Source: Cercis canadensis
Lineage: Eukaryota > Streptophyta > Magnoliopsida > Fabales > Fabaceae
Reading direction: 5' to 3'
DNA: 64,000 nt
NCBI GenBank assembly: GCA_003255065.1
Contig: QAOA01002596.1
Location: forward strand, 490,786-554,785
Part shown: in pieces, positions 11,382 through 23,462 of the stretch
Layout: each line of letters opens with the position of its first letter
Position numbering within the stretch: the stretch's first letter is position 1
Made by a program: the position numbers and the translations under genes
The notes under the pieces: model-generated
The model's database searches: none
The model's input: the letters and a program-made list of their open reading frames with translations, nothing else
What the model was told of the DNA's origin: nothing

Positions 11382-14300
11382 ATGTCAAATTTCTGCATGT
11401 ATGAGGTATTAACTATTGCAGTTGAATTTAAGCTCTAGTATTTGAATCTAATAGTCCTATGCCATCTACTATATCATAGAACTTGGACTATCTCTGCTTC
11501 ACATATCAATTTTCTCCATAGCTGGCAGAATACAGTAGCCCTCCTAATTCCTCTCCTAATAAGACATTACTTATGATGTTAACTGTCTTGAATTACGTAT
11601 TGACCCCACACTCATAATATTTTTTTTATTGATAGAAAAGAAATATTATTGAAGAGAAAGGGAAGAAGTATATGAGAGACGACAAGAAACCTTGTAAAGA
11701 AACCACAAAACTAAGGATAAGAAGAAATAACCGAGAAGTCCAAACCCTTAAGATCAATCTAATGCATCTTCACCATAAAAAGCAAAAACACAACTGCTTC
11801 AATCACTACAACTAATAGACTTTCTCCAAACACAACCCCCCTTATCCTCCTCAAGCCAACTTTTAAACTTGCATACTAACTATTTCTTCCCTCAATTTCC
11901 TTTACGTCCCCCATTATAATTCCTAGTAGAATATTTTTCAAACTCCTCCCTGAGGTCAAGCATAGATATCAGTTAGCGCTAGCTTATTAGTTGGAACACA
12001 TTATCTCCATCAGTTAGTGCTAACTTATTACTTTATTGCCTTGTTGAAGTTGCCTGTCAGCTGTTTATTTCTAATTTGAGTTGCGCTTTAATGTAAACAC
12101 AGTTGTCTTTGACTTAATAAAATAAAATGAAAACGAAAACTGAAAAGGTTATAGATTATCTTTTGGTTGTTTCTGTGACGCATCTATTAAAATGAGCTTC
12201 CTCTCACTGGTAGTCTGGAGATCTCATATCTTTGGCTCCCTTCCCTAATTTTCATTACTATATAATTGACAGCATTCTGAAGTAATGAAGTTAACATTGA
12301 CAGTTGTGTGAGATGGAGGAAACGTGGCAATTGTGGCTAGTGTCTGGTGGCAGATCTTGGTGATAATTGGAGAATGTGCTTCCTTTAATGTGAACCACTC
12401 TGTACTGTTATTGATATCACTATCTGGACTTGATTAGATGTTTTATTTCTGTATTAATGCTATTCCCAATTGAATTTTACTTTTGTATCCAAACGTACTT
12501 TTGGTCTGTCCTTGTAGCATAATCATATTAGCAGGCTCTTCTGCAATCCAAGTTGGAAACAGCTAGGGATGAAGAATTGGCCTGGTAGTTATTAATAGGA
12601 CTGCAGATATACTATTCTTGAAAAGCTTGTTGTTGATTGGTGGTGGGTATAGCTGATGTTACTGCCACTGTGAAGGCTACACTACTTGTTAAATGGTAAA
12701 TTTGAAACTTACATATGTATGCCCTCCTTTCTATTCTTTGCTTGTTATGACTCCATTTCTGCCCTGCTTCGATTAAAAGCTTGATCCTTGTAAGACCAAC
12801 TGGTCAGGCCTGGGTTATACTTCCTTGAGGTTTCAGTTTGAATCTTGGAATCACTTACTTCAGGTTTCTTAATGGGAGTTCTGCCCATATGATTCTTCTA
12901 AAACTCTTCTAGCAGGGTAATCTGGATTCCCTCGTTGTAAAATATGGAGCAACTATTTTTTTCCTATTGGAATTTCACACTTTTTTTGTTGATGCCCGCT
13001 GAGTGGTGGGATTTGTATATGTCTCTGCTCTAACAAAATTTTATGTCTAATTTTTGGTGGTCAACATGATTTCCATTTATAAGATGTTATTATCATGTGT
13101 TGCGTGGCTGAATGCAGATATATGTTTGTTGTTTAAGTAGGTTGTACACTTGCAAAATAGGATGTATTTATTAGAGATCAGTGTTTACTCCTGCTTTATG
13201 AGACTCGTTTGATGAAGTTCCTTTCTGGAAGAGAGTATGTGAAATGTTAGAAAAGACTTCTTTTATCAGTATTTTGTGCACAGTCATGTCTTCAAAGCTG
13301 TACTGAAAAATCTGATTGTAACTTCTTATAAGGTTCAAGGATTTAGGCTGTAATTTGTCATGGTGAAGTTATGAATACTTTTGTCTTTAGCAACACCATA
13401 ATTCAGAAAACTTGACGAGTCATGTCTTATCATGAGAGCTTTATAAGGATGTTAGGTGTCAATAAGGTTAACTGTAGCAGCATCATTGTAGCTAATCTCT
13501 AGAATTACAAACAAATAAGAAATTTATTTCCTCTTCATGAAATTCCTAGGAAACTGATAATCTACCTCAATGTGTTTGGTTTGCCATACTTAACAGAAGT
13601 AGTAGCTATGTACATGGCAACTTGGTTGTCATAAACATCTTCATGGGTTTGTCACTTCCAAACCCTATGTGTTGAAAGAGAGGTTGCCTTTCAAATTTTC
13701 TGGTATGCTACAGGGAGTATTAATATATTAATTGAATATTTTGACTGAAGTCAAAATATTTATTTCCCTTATCTTTCTACCTTTTCCCTGCAAGCTATGT
13801 ACTAATTCCAGGAACTCTTTATTAGTTAGATGCTAAGTTTGTGAGAACTTATAAGGTCCTTTGGTTCCAGGTTATTTTAAGTAATGTGCTAAGTATCTGT
13901 CTTGATGTTACAGCTTGAAGATAATGTCTGGGATGAATTTGGTGGAAATGATGATCATATAGTGCCCCATGCTGGTGATGAACACAAAGATCAGTTCTCA
14001 ATACAGGGTGATAGGTGTAAGAAACAACGTCAAGAATTACATGTTACTAGGAGAAGTGCTGATAATGTGAGTAACTATGATGCTAAGGGTAAGGATAAAT
14101 TGTACTTGCCAACTATGACTCAGAAAGAAGCAATGCTGGAAAAGGGTTCATGGTCTCACACTTCAGAGGGTGTGTTTCCTTCATGCGATAGTGAATCATA
14201 CAAAGAAGTGAAAACACTAACATCAGATGATACGAGGATGTCTGATCATTGTTTCAAGGGCAACAATATTGATTCTAGTGGCAGTGAGCTTTGTGCAGAT

Positions 14301-17300
14301 GATACTATCTTGGGAGACAAGTGTGTGGTGGAAGATGACAGTGTGTGTGAATATCCACTCAACCACATATCGCAAGCTGACAATGAATTCAGTTTTCTTG
14401 ATAATGATGGGTGGCTGGATATAGGAAATTTTGAAGATGTTGACAGGATGTTCAGGTATTTAGAAATTCTCCTATTTGACAGAACTTTTGTCACCTTTCC
14501 CTTTGTCTAAATTCATCGTGATCATATAAATATCTGAAGGTCACTTTAAAATTGCAGAAGTTGTGATTCAACTTTTGGAATGGGGAGTCTCAATAATGAA
14601 GAGGAGTTTTGCTGGCTCTCATCTTCACATGGGACCGAAGGAGCTGATGATGCATTGAAATCTGAGTTCAAGTTTTCATGTGCTGAAGCGAGTCCACTGG
14701 AAATCATATCAGATTATAACATGGATTCCAAGGCAAATATTCAAGGTCTTCCAACCAATAATTCCAACAAAAAAGCATCTGCGGGTGCTAAAACATTGAG
14801 CTCTCAAATGGATGTTGATGATGATCCATTATCAATGTTAAGTGAATCAGACATGAAATCTGGTAGTACAGATGACTTGATTCCCATAGAAAAGGTTGGT
14901 ACTGCCTTTTACTTCATTTTTATTTAGCTCATCTTAGAAATTAATTTGGATTCTGAATTCCTAAATTTCAAATTATGGTGCTAAAATTCTATGTGGAGTC
15001 TTTTATCAACACAAATACTCTCACACAAAGGTTGCAGTGGATCCTGCACAACTCTTAAAGGCATATGACATAATAAGTTTGAAATATGCTCCTCACCTTG
15101 TGAAAATTTTTAACCCTAGAGAATTGAATTATTGGAGTCCAATAATACCAGTCTGTTATAAGTAAGGAGAAGCTGATTGTGTTTGATATATTAATGGTGA
15201 CCATGTCAGAATTCACTTATTGTAGAATGTAATTCAGTTGATCTGTGAATTAATCCATCCTTTTGAAATAGCTTTATAATTAGTGAACTCAAATAAGATT
15301 CTATCATTATTATTAACTCCTTAAACTTAATTTGAAGAATTGGAAATCTAAATCAATTGAAATCTGTGTTGTGTTTGGCTTTCCTAATGCTTTATAGGAT
15401 TTAACGCTAATCTATGACACATTTTCCTCCTGATTACAATTCTGAATAAAGGTGAGTGCGAATTAAGGAAAGTCAAATTGTAAGTTCTTGTATTTGTGTT
15501 TTCGTGTTGTGTTATTTGTCCTATATCAATAGAAAATTGGGTTGACTTTTCTGTAATACTCAAAGACGATCTTCTTCTTTTTTTGTTTGTTTGTTTGTTT
15601 GTTTGTTTGTTTTGCTTTTTGGTAATTTGTTACATGTATCTGGCCTACAATGAAGTCATAGATTTTGTAGCAATGGTGAACTAGGCTGAATGCCTGATCT
15701 ATTTATTTCGAGCAAACATATATATGTATATCACAAACAGTCTCCTTGTATTCCATATGCAGAGGAAGCTGTCAAAGTCATCAGAAGGAAGGAGAAAAAG
15801 TGACTACCTAGAAAATGGTGATACTGTTCATCCCTATGCTCCTCTGAAACAATATGGAGATGTAAAGCAACCCTATAGAACCTCTTCCAGCGAGGTTACT
15901 TCTCAGGCTAGCATCCAGAAACATAAGTCAAACATAGATTCTGATTCTTTAGGTTCCATACAGACACATACTCCCCTAACGCATCGAGACTATAGTCATG
16001 CTCGAAATCATACTCCCCTTCTCCCTGCCTTATCTGGATCCAGATCTGAACGTGATGGCCATCCGTCTCCTTCTCTTAAAGAATCATCTTATGCATCAAA
16101 CATGGAGAGCTCTCATGATCATTCTTTGGAGGCTGCTGCCTTAAAAAGAAATGAAAAGAGAGAGAAGTTATATCATCCCCATGATGCACAAGCATTAAGT
16201 AGGGGTTTCAAAAATGAAAATATGAAAAGTCCAATGCCATTTCACAGCTCTGGTTCAACTCAGCAACCAATGCATCAGTTGGAAAACGAGAATGAAGGTC
16301 ATAGTGAAGTTGGAGGAGTTAGCATTGGATTTTCACAAGAAATAGACTCATCAAACATGCAGGAGAACTCATCCATGAGTTCTGCACTTGACGAAATCTC
16401 ACTTGAAGCAACTAGCTTTCTCCAGCTACAACAGGTCATGGATCAGGTATAGGAATTTTTCGAGATGTTTCAAGTTTGATTCTGTGTGCATTATTTGTAT
16501 CTCTTGGGCTTGTAGTCAAAGGTAACATGCAATATATAGTTTGTGTGAAAATACATACCAAGTCTGCATAGTTCCTGAAGTTTTCCATATTTGTAGAGTC
16601 TATTAAATTCTCATGTTGATACCTTTCTGCCTGTTATGTACTCTGTTTCTTGTCATGCCTGCCATCTTGCTTGATTAAGTTGTGCTAATATTCTCTACTT
16701 GAGATATCAGTGCCTTCTTTATTAATACTGTGACATTTGTGTCTGCTTTACATTTTTTACAAACTGGGTTATGTTATGCATTACATAATTTTATTATAAG
16801 TGAATATGTAGATTACATAGTCTAAGTCTAGATAATACATATTAGAGAACTTCCTTGATATATTTTTTTAGAAAAGCAAAATATTCCGTGTTGCAAAGCT
16901 AAGAAATGTATTACATGTATGAGACTCATTGATCAAAGTCTATCATTTTGTTGATTGAAATTTACTTTGTTGTACACAACAAACTTGCTTGAGTGCAGTT
17001 GGATATTAGAACCAAACTGTGCATAAGGGATAGTTTATACCGCTTGGCTAAGAGTGCGGAACAAAGACATAATTATGGTAGCATTGGAGATGATGTTGAA
17101 GCATGCAAAGCAATGATGGCCCAGGATACAAGCGGGTAATTGCTCACTTTCTTCTTTTGTTACTTGTTTATGTTTAAATTTTCCTTGTCCTTCAAAAACG
17201 TGTATGGATATATTTTTGAAACTTTTCTGTCAAATCTTTTATATAAAACACCTTGCAAGCTAGTTTAAACCCAATGTTTCCTCTAAGGATGCCACTGAAC

Positions 17301-18029
17301 CTCGGGATTACGTGTAAAGGATCCTGGAGAACGGGGTTGATGTAATGATGTTCCCCACTAACAACACACCCCCTCCCCTTTCTTTCTCCCAAAAAAAAAA
17401 AAAGGAAAAAGAAGATAAGAGAAATATGGGAATACCTCTTTTATGCTCTTTTATCTAATTAATTAGCCCTTTTTATGTCTATGTTTCTTATTAGATAGTT
17501 TCTTGTTCAACTTTGTGATTACGGAATATGCTGTAATCAATTTTCTAGGATGTCTTGATACCTGGTCACTATTAACAGACTGTCCCATGGTTTGAACTCC
17601 ATTTTAGCTTTGAGAATTCAATACTTGTTTGAGATCTATTGCACCACTAGTGTCTGTTGATTAATATTTGTGATTAAGTCTAACATTGCTGTATACAGGT
17701 GTACCGGTTTCATGGATATGGAAACTGACACAAATCCAATTGATCGGTCTATAGCACACTTACTGTTTCACAGGCCCTTAGATCCATCTATGTTGCCTCG
17801 TAATGATACTACACCTTTCAAGTCCAATGTCATGGTATGATTTCATGAATTTATAAAATGTTTCATTAAAGTAGATACCTTTTGTTTAATTCTAGTCTCA
17901 TTTTCTGTATTTAATCAACAGATAGATGGGTCTATGGTCAATCCACCAGTAATGACAGAGAAACAGGTTTGTCAGGAAGAAGCATCCATTGAAGTGGAAA
18001 GAAAACCTTTAGGGGATAACACCCAGTGA
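11382..18029 (+). CDS. LNK1: LNK1-type night-light-inducible clock coactivator
   Basis: LNK proteins are plant nuclear coactivators that bind REVEILLE (RVE4/RVE8) MYB factors and drive evening clock genes (PRR5, ELF4); they are light-induced. Seven coding exons (11382-11405, 13914-14455, 14558-14894, 15763-16446, 16999-17135, 17699-17834, 17922-18029) join in phase to 655 residues. The first coding exon is 24 bp, encoding MSNFCMYE, then a 2.5-kb intron, then LEDNVWDEFGGNDDHIVPH, matching the N-terminus of Arabidopsis LNK1 (MSDLYIHELGDYLSDEF). The conserved C-terminal block LDIRTKLCIRDSLYRLAKSA lies at about residues 530-549. The middle is low-complexity, rich in Ser, Asp and His, with no enzymatic domain. 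An ATG at 13902 lies in the intron before the true acceptor and is not the start. The 5' introns contain a TRIM, a tandem duplication and a copia relic. Confidence 0.9.
11618..11970 (-). mobile_element. Possible LINE or retrosequence 3' tail
   Basis: Read on the minus strand, this block ends in TTCTTTTCTATCAATAAAAA followed by an A-tract, as a retroposed 3' end would, and its composition differs from the surrounding intron. There is no readable reverse transcriptase and no clear target-site duplication. Low confidence. Confidence 0.3.
13545..13655 (-). pseudogene. Copia RNase H relic in the LNK1 intron
   Basis: On the minus strand one frame reads DNQVAMYIA and a neighbouring frame reads WQTKHIEVDYQF. 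These match, across a frameshift, the copia RNase H segment that normally carries CDN.AA..IA and ..RTKHIEVDCHF. It is a short decayed piece unrelated to the better-preserved copia at 25.4-29.9 kb. Confidence 0.6.
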
Positions 18030-19210
18030 AAATTGATGCAGGCGTTAGCATCATTTTGGTGTACAATGTTTATTTTCTAGTCATTATATATATTTTGTAT
18101 AAATATCTCATGGGGCCTACTCAGATGCCTTGTTAATTTGTCATTCAATTTTCCAGTTTATAACGTAATACCAATGTATATGTGCTGATCATCATGATAA
18201 GGTAGTTGCTTAGCTTGCATCGGCTTATTGATTATACCAGAGTTATTTTTCTTTTCGTGTAGTATGCTGTTGACTGCTTACCGTCCCAATTGGACGCCTT
18301 GAAGTTGGTTCGGCAACTTGTTTTTATGCTCATTTTCTTTATCTGTTTCTCTCGTTTGTTCAGGTTAAACTAGAATAAGATTCGTTGTGCTTTTGGAATT
18401 ATGAAAATTTTCGCTTGTGAATTTTTCAAGAGTTAGTTTGAGGAGTAGTCTCCGTTATGATTTTGAAATGGAATGTTATATACATAATACCTGAATCCAA
18501 ATTTTCCGTCCAAATTTCATGCTACATCTTTTCTTCTAGTAAGTAGGGGTTTTATAAATTTAAAGATATGATTAAGTTCATTAGTAATAATCTGCAAACA
18601 TATATATTCAATAACATCAGACAGACTCGAAGCTATCAAAAGGCTGCATAATATAAGCCTTAAAAGGGACAAGATTGAGAAGGTGTTAATTAGCAGAGCA
18701 TATGAGAGACTGTGAGAGGAGAAAGGGAACCCTTTCACCCAATTTGTTCCTAGTACATATTTGCAGCTTGTATTTTGTTGAATACATATTTAGTAACCTG
18801 CGTTTACTTTGCTAAGCATCAAGACCCAATCGAAACTTGAGTCGGCTTTCAACATTCCTAAGTAAAAAAAGTTTGTTTGCACGGGTGAGTTTGATTCATT
18901 CACATGAAATATTGCGTTCCTTTTCTTTTCTTAGTATATTTCCCACCCACAATAGTATGTGGCATGCTTCGCCACTACTGTCTAAAAGAAAGCAATAAAT
19001 TATTTATGTAAATGTCATGCGAGTTTTGTGGCAAGTCAAGCAAAAGGGAAGGTAACAGCACACCATTATCATTGGTTAAGCAAGGTACTGAGCTTTACTG
19101 ACTACATTAGTTTGCTAAAACTCTTAACAATCAATAGTTTTTCACTCATACATACTCCTAGACATGTTACTTCATACCAGGTAACTTATACAGGATACCT
19201 ATAGATACTG
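18030..19210. other. Convergent intergenic region
   Basis: This lies between the LNK1 stop and the stop of the minus-strand zinc-ribbon gene, so it should hold the two converging 3' UTRs. No further gene or repeat stands out. Confidence 0.5.
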
Positions 19211-21361
19211 CTAATCGAAGTGTTGCCTTAGCTGCATCTCTGTTTCACTTTTCCAAGTTGCATGAGATGACTGGCCTTTCATCCTTTTGGATTTTTCCTT
19301 GTCTTTAATGGTTGATCCCTTCTTCTTGGATTCTATGCTGGTATCCTGCAGAGGGCGATCACCGCATACAGGGCAAACCATTCCTCGTGCATTCGAGAAG
19401 GTCTTGGGAATCCCACACTGCAAGCACATTCTACAGAGAAAGCCAAGTACTCAGATTACAAGAAACAATATACATCTAGCCACATATACTAGAACAGGAA
19501 ACAAGCGATCAACAACTAGATAAGTACTATAGCTTATTCTTTATTGTTATTGTAAATCTCTTCTAAAAATAAGTAGAGGCTTCTTGCTCTCAATTTAAGA
19601 ACTGGTAAACTTTATCTCGCAAGATAGTTAAGCTTGCTTCACAGTCAACTAGCTATGCAACACTACAAAGTAGTGAGAGGAATAAGAAATTAATATTTTT
19701 AGGTCCTGAGTTACTAAGAGGAGAAAGAAATGAGGCATACCTCAAAAGCTCTGCAGCATCTTCCGCATTGGGATTGGTTGCAGTTGCAAGCCGCTTGCCT
19801 CCTTCTGATATGCTTGAAGTAGCTGAGGCGGGTGGTTGGCTACCGTTGAGGTCACTTCTTACTCGTTCATGGATTCCAACTAATTGAGCTTTTGCCTCCA
19901 CCACAACACCTATTATAGGTATCAATTAATATTACCTCTTTGAAATATATGGGATATGTACAGTAATATGCAGTGAACCTGATTAAACCAGATAGACATT
20001 CAAAGAATAACCTTCAATTTCATTGTATTTGGTAAACTACAAGCTGAATTAGCACATCACTATAATGTACCAATACTTAGAAAAAAAATGTTTCTTTCAC
20101 TGTCCATTGGTTGTTTCCCCCAAAAAGCGTTATGCAAGAGGAATTTCTCCTTTACACAACCATTCTATTTAGAAGAACAGCCTTGCCAAATTGATTGGAG
20201 GCCTTCTGTACAACTGTACATAGTCAGTAGGGGAAAATATTTTGGAATTAATTGAAAAGCCTAATAGAGTATATGCAGCTATTGCTAGAGCTTTGATTAC
20301 ATTAACACGAATTACTTGACTATCAGTCCAAAAAATCAAATTATGTGTAATCATTGGTAGCTAAGTAGAGCAGCAAAAACATACATTAGCCATCACTGTC
20401 GGACAGTCTCAAGTCGAAGAAATACTAGCACATGAAGATAGATAAAAATGTAGCAGCTTAACCTATACAAATCAACAATACAACTAGTTGAACATTCTCT
20501 ACTGTAAAACATCCACACAAAGTACACTAAATATTCTTCCTCTCAGAAAGCGCAGGGACAAGCTCTTCCAAAATTTTCACGAAATTAATATTAGCACCAT
20601 AGACAAGCTTATAACCTTAACAAAAGAACACTATTCCAAAGTGAGTTCATGCTTAACCATCCAAGGTCAATCTATCCATTAATGTCAGCTTCCCACATCC
20701 TAGATATGTTCTGAACAGAATCATAGGGGAATGAAACAGAAGCCATAATATACCTGCAGGTAAAATTTTCTTCTCCTTGCGATGCCTCCTGCTGCCAGGC
20801 CTCCCTTGCTGTTGATCAGCATCTCTTGTTGAGTTGTATTCCTCCACGCTATTGTTCAGAAATTCCGGTGGTCTTGAAATCTCCGGAAAGAAAACAAAGA
20901 ATGAGGCAAAATTCAATATGCTTATGCTCATAGTTTCTGATACTACTACAAAAAATGAACATTTCTTTTATTTTATTTTTCTGAGCAGAAAACCTGACAT
21001 CCGCAATTTGTCCCAATAACAGAACACTATCAATGACCAATTTCCCATCTTTTTTCCAGAGAATTCTCGGCAACGAAATAAACGAAACCTGCAGCTAAAA
21101 GAAACAAAGAAATGGCAAAATTACTTCGGAGAAAGCGTCGAATGCAGATGGGAGTCCAGAAGTGCTGGAAGGTTGGGGGAGGTCAAACAAGGATCTGTCG
21201 CCAAGAGAAGGGTGCGCAACTGCGGGGGGTTCATCGCCGTTGTCGTCGTCGTCGTCGTCGGAATTGCTGTATTGGGTTCCATTATCGAGGGCTTCTTCTT
21301 CTTCTTCTTCTTCTTCCACCGAAGAATAGCCTTGAAGAAGAGCCAAGCTCATTGCTCCCAA
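19211..21361 (-). CDS. Acidic zinc-ribbon protein of unknown function
   Basis: I do not recognise a named family beyond a conserved plant protein. Five exons (21361-21125, 21088-20994, 20872-20754, 19909-19741, 19430-19211) join in phase to 279 residues. The N-terminal third is very acidic, with an E8 run and a DDDDDD run separated by about 14 residues. A basic RRHRKEKK patch follows near the middle, then a C-terminal zinc ribbon C-x2-C-x13-C-x2-C at residues 209-229 (CLQCGIP..VCPVCGDRP), and a Lys-rich tail. This suggests a nuclear or nucleic-acid-associated protein, which is inference. Exon 2 is accepted only on splice-phase and open-frame grounds; the family may have an isoform without it. 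A start at 21352 (MSLALLQG) is equally possible. The acidic runs are encoded by GAA and GAC trinucleotide repeats, so length polymorphism is likely. Confidence 0.75.
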
Positions 21362-21671
21362 GGAACCGAATCCAACCCTACTACTGAAACACTGGGATCG
21401 TTCAGCTTAGGAGCAAAATGCACAGGGAAATTCCACATAATTGTGATTAAAATGAATTAAAAATATTAATATTATATAAAATAAAATAAATTAATTCCAC
21501 TTCTTTTAAAAACCAAATAAATCAGACTGAACAGCTCAATCTAATTCAAGTATTCAACAAATATTCATCAAATCCGACTACATAGATAATTTTTTTTAAG
21601 AGATATAGAAAATAAAAAACAAAAGTTAGAACTTAGGACCTTAGTCTCACGAAAAAATTTCTAAATTAATT

Positions 21672-21725
<54 letters not shown>

Positions 21726-22652
21726 GGTGTGTAAATAAATTTATTATTAAGAAAAATCAATTAGTTAGATTAAATTCTCAATATTTAAGAAAATTAATTA
21801 TAATCGCAAAAATATTTGTAGTATGAAATAAGTTTACCTTCAAGTTTTTTAAGACTTTCTTATTAATGTTTCTAGTTATAAAAAGTTTAGGATTTTCGTT
21901 ATCCTATTTTAAAATTAAGGCAGGCTACATGTTTTAACAAGAATTTATAGTAATACTAAATAATTGCATATAAAAAAATTGTTAATAGTGAAATTTAAAT
22001 TTAGACAATACAAATAAAATATTTTGATTCTTACTAGCTAATTAAACCCTTATTAATTTTACAAAAATGTGAAAGTTAATTTCAAGTTTTGAAAACTTTC
22101 AATGATTTTCATTTTTTTGGCGTAATTATATTTTGTTATTTACTTTTGCTGTTTGTACATGCTTTATTATGGGGGAGAGAGAGGACTAGATCCTTAGGGG
22201 AATTGTAATAATGTAGAAACTCACCAGAGGTCTTAATAATTTACTAAAAAATAAAGAATTAAAATCTCTATATTGTTATGTAGTCATTGAACTTTATGGA
22301 ATATATTTTTAATATAAACTAGTTACAAATTTATACAATACACAGGTAGTTAAAGTAGAAGAGAGAGAAGACTTATGAAAAGAGAGAAAAGAAATAGAAA
22401 AAATAATAAAAGGAAGGGAATGAGTACAATGACTATATATAGTCTTACTCGCAAAAAAAAAGTTTTTTTTTAAGTTAATATAGTAATTAGATGAATGTGT
22501 TTGACCAAGTAAAACTTACCAAATATAGTAGTAATTTGAATTTGAATGTTGATAACTTTTTTCTCTCTCCCTCTATCAAACAAAAACAATGCTAGCAAAC
22601 TTTGTTTTGTTTCATTTGGTTAACATGTATTAGCTACATCTCTCAAGTTTCT
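21362..22652. other. Intergenic AT-rich DNA with an (AT)n microsatellite
   Basis: This is the divergent space between the zinc-ribbon gene (-) and the LEA-2 gene (+). It contains an (AT)24 tract at 21675-21722 and otherwise AT-rich DNA. It must contain both promoters, but I could not assign elements with confidence. Confidence 0.6.
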
Positions 22653-23462
22653 ATGGAGGAGCAAACTGAGCATGCATCTGCAAGACAACCTCCTCCCGAG
22701 TCTGAGATAACTCAATCTGGTAGCCTCCAACATTGTTCATCTCGTCATCACCCTCAACCACAATTGCAATCACAAAGATCAATTGATGCCCAATTACCAA
22801 TCGATCAAATATACCGTTTTCCACCATCTGAAAATGGGAGATCAAGTTCTGAATTTTCTGAGGATCAAAATACTGACCCAAGGTTCTCCTTCTCTATGTT
22901 CTTCTCATGGATCTTACTCATTATTTTCATTTTTCTTCTTCTTCTTTGCATAATTGCTATTGTCTTTTACCTTGCACTAAAGCCTAAAAGTCCCCATTTT
23001 TTCATTGAGAATCTTATTGTTAGGTACCCACAATCCCAATCTCACAATTCTCACCTTGTGTACAATTTGTCCATGGGAACACAGAATCCAAATAGTCATG
23101 TAAGCATTTATTATTTGGATGGTGGTAATGCTTCCCTTTCCTATGAGGAGCAAGAAATAGCTATTGGGAAGTCTCCTCCATTTTACCATCACCAAAAGAA
23201 AGCATATGACTTCTATATATTGCTCAACTCAAAAGATATGTTGCCAAAGGAAATTGAAGAAAGCATGAAAGGTGAAAAGGCAAAGAAGGTAGAAATACCA
23301 TTAGCACTCTTGATTCGCATGCCAGTGAAATTTAAATTCTGGTCATTGAAGATATGGAAGATGACTATGAAGATTACATGTGATGTAAATATGTATGTAA
23401 TAGCAAAGGAATCAGGTTTAGGGTCTCAACATTGTAGAAACAAATTGTTGTATAATATTTAG
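22653..23462 (+). CDS. NDR1/HIN1-like LEA-2 membrane protein
   Basis: A single-exon gene of 269 residues, beginning at MEEQTEHASARQ (the upstream in-frame ATG at 22602 would add an unlikely hydrophobic leader). The first 80 residues are polar, rich in Pro, Gln and Ser, followed by one transmembrane helix at about residues 82-108 (WILLIIFIFLLLLCIIAIVF). After that comes a LEA-2-type beta domain containing NPNSHVSIYY and YLDGGNASLSY, then a kinked PVKFKFWSLKIW segment. This layout is typical of NHL proteins, plasma-membrane proteins anchored by one helix and often linked to defence responses. Being intronless is normal for the family. Its precise role cannot be read from the sequence. Confidence 0.85.
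   Translation: MEEQTEHASARQPPPESEITQSGSLQHCSSRHHPQPQLQSQRSIDAQLPIDQIYRFPPSENGRSSSEFSEDQNTDPRFSFSMFFSWILLIIFIFLLLLCIIAIVFYLALKPKSPHFFIENLIVRYPQSQSHNSHLVYNLSMGTQNPNSHVSIYYLDGGNASLSYEEQEIAIGKSPPFYHHQKKAYDFYILLNSKDMLPKEIEESMKGEKAKKVEIPLALLIRMPVKFKFWSLKIWKMTMKITCDVNMYVIAKESGLGSQHCRNKLLYNI

Noticed and set aside
21112..21460. Plus-strand frames rich in Arg, Leu or Phe runs
   Set aside because: They are mirror readings of the GAA/GAC repeats in exon 1 of the zinc-ribbon gene.
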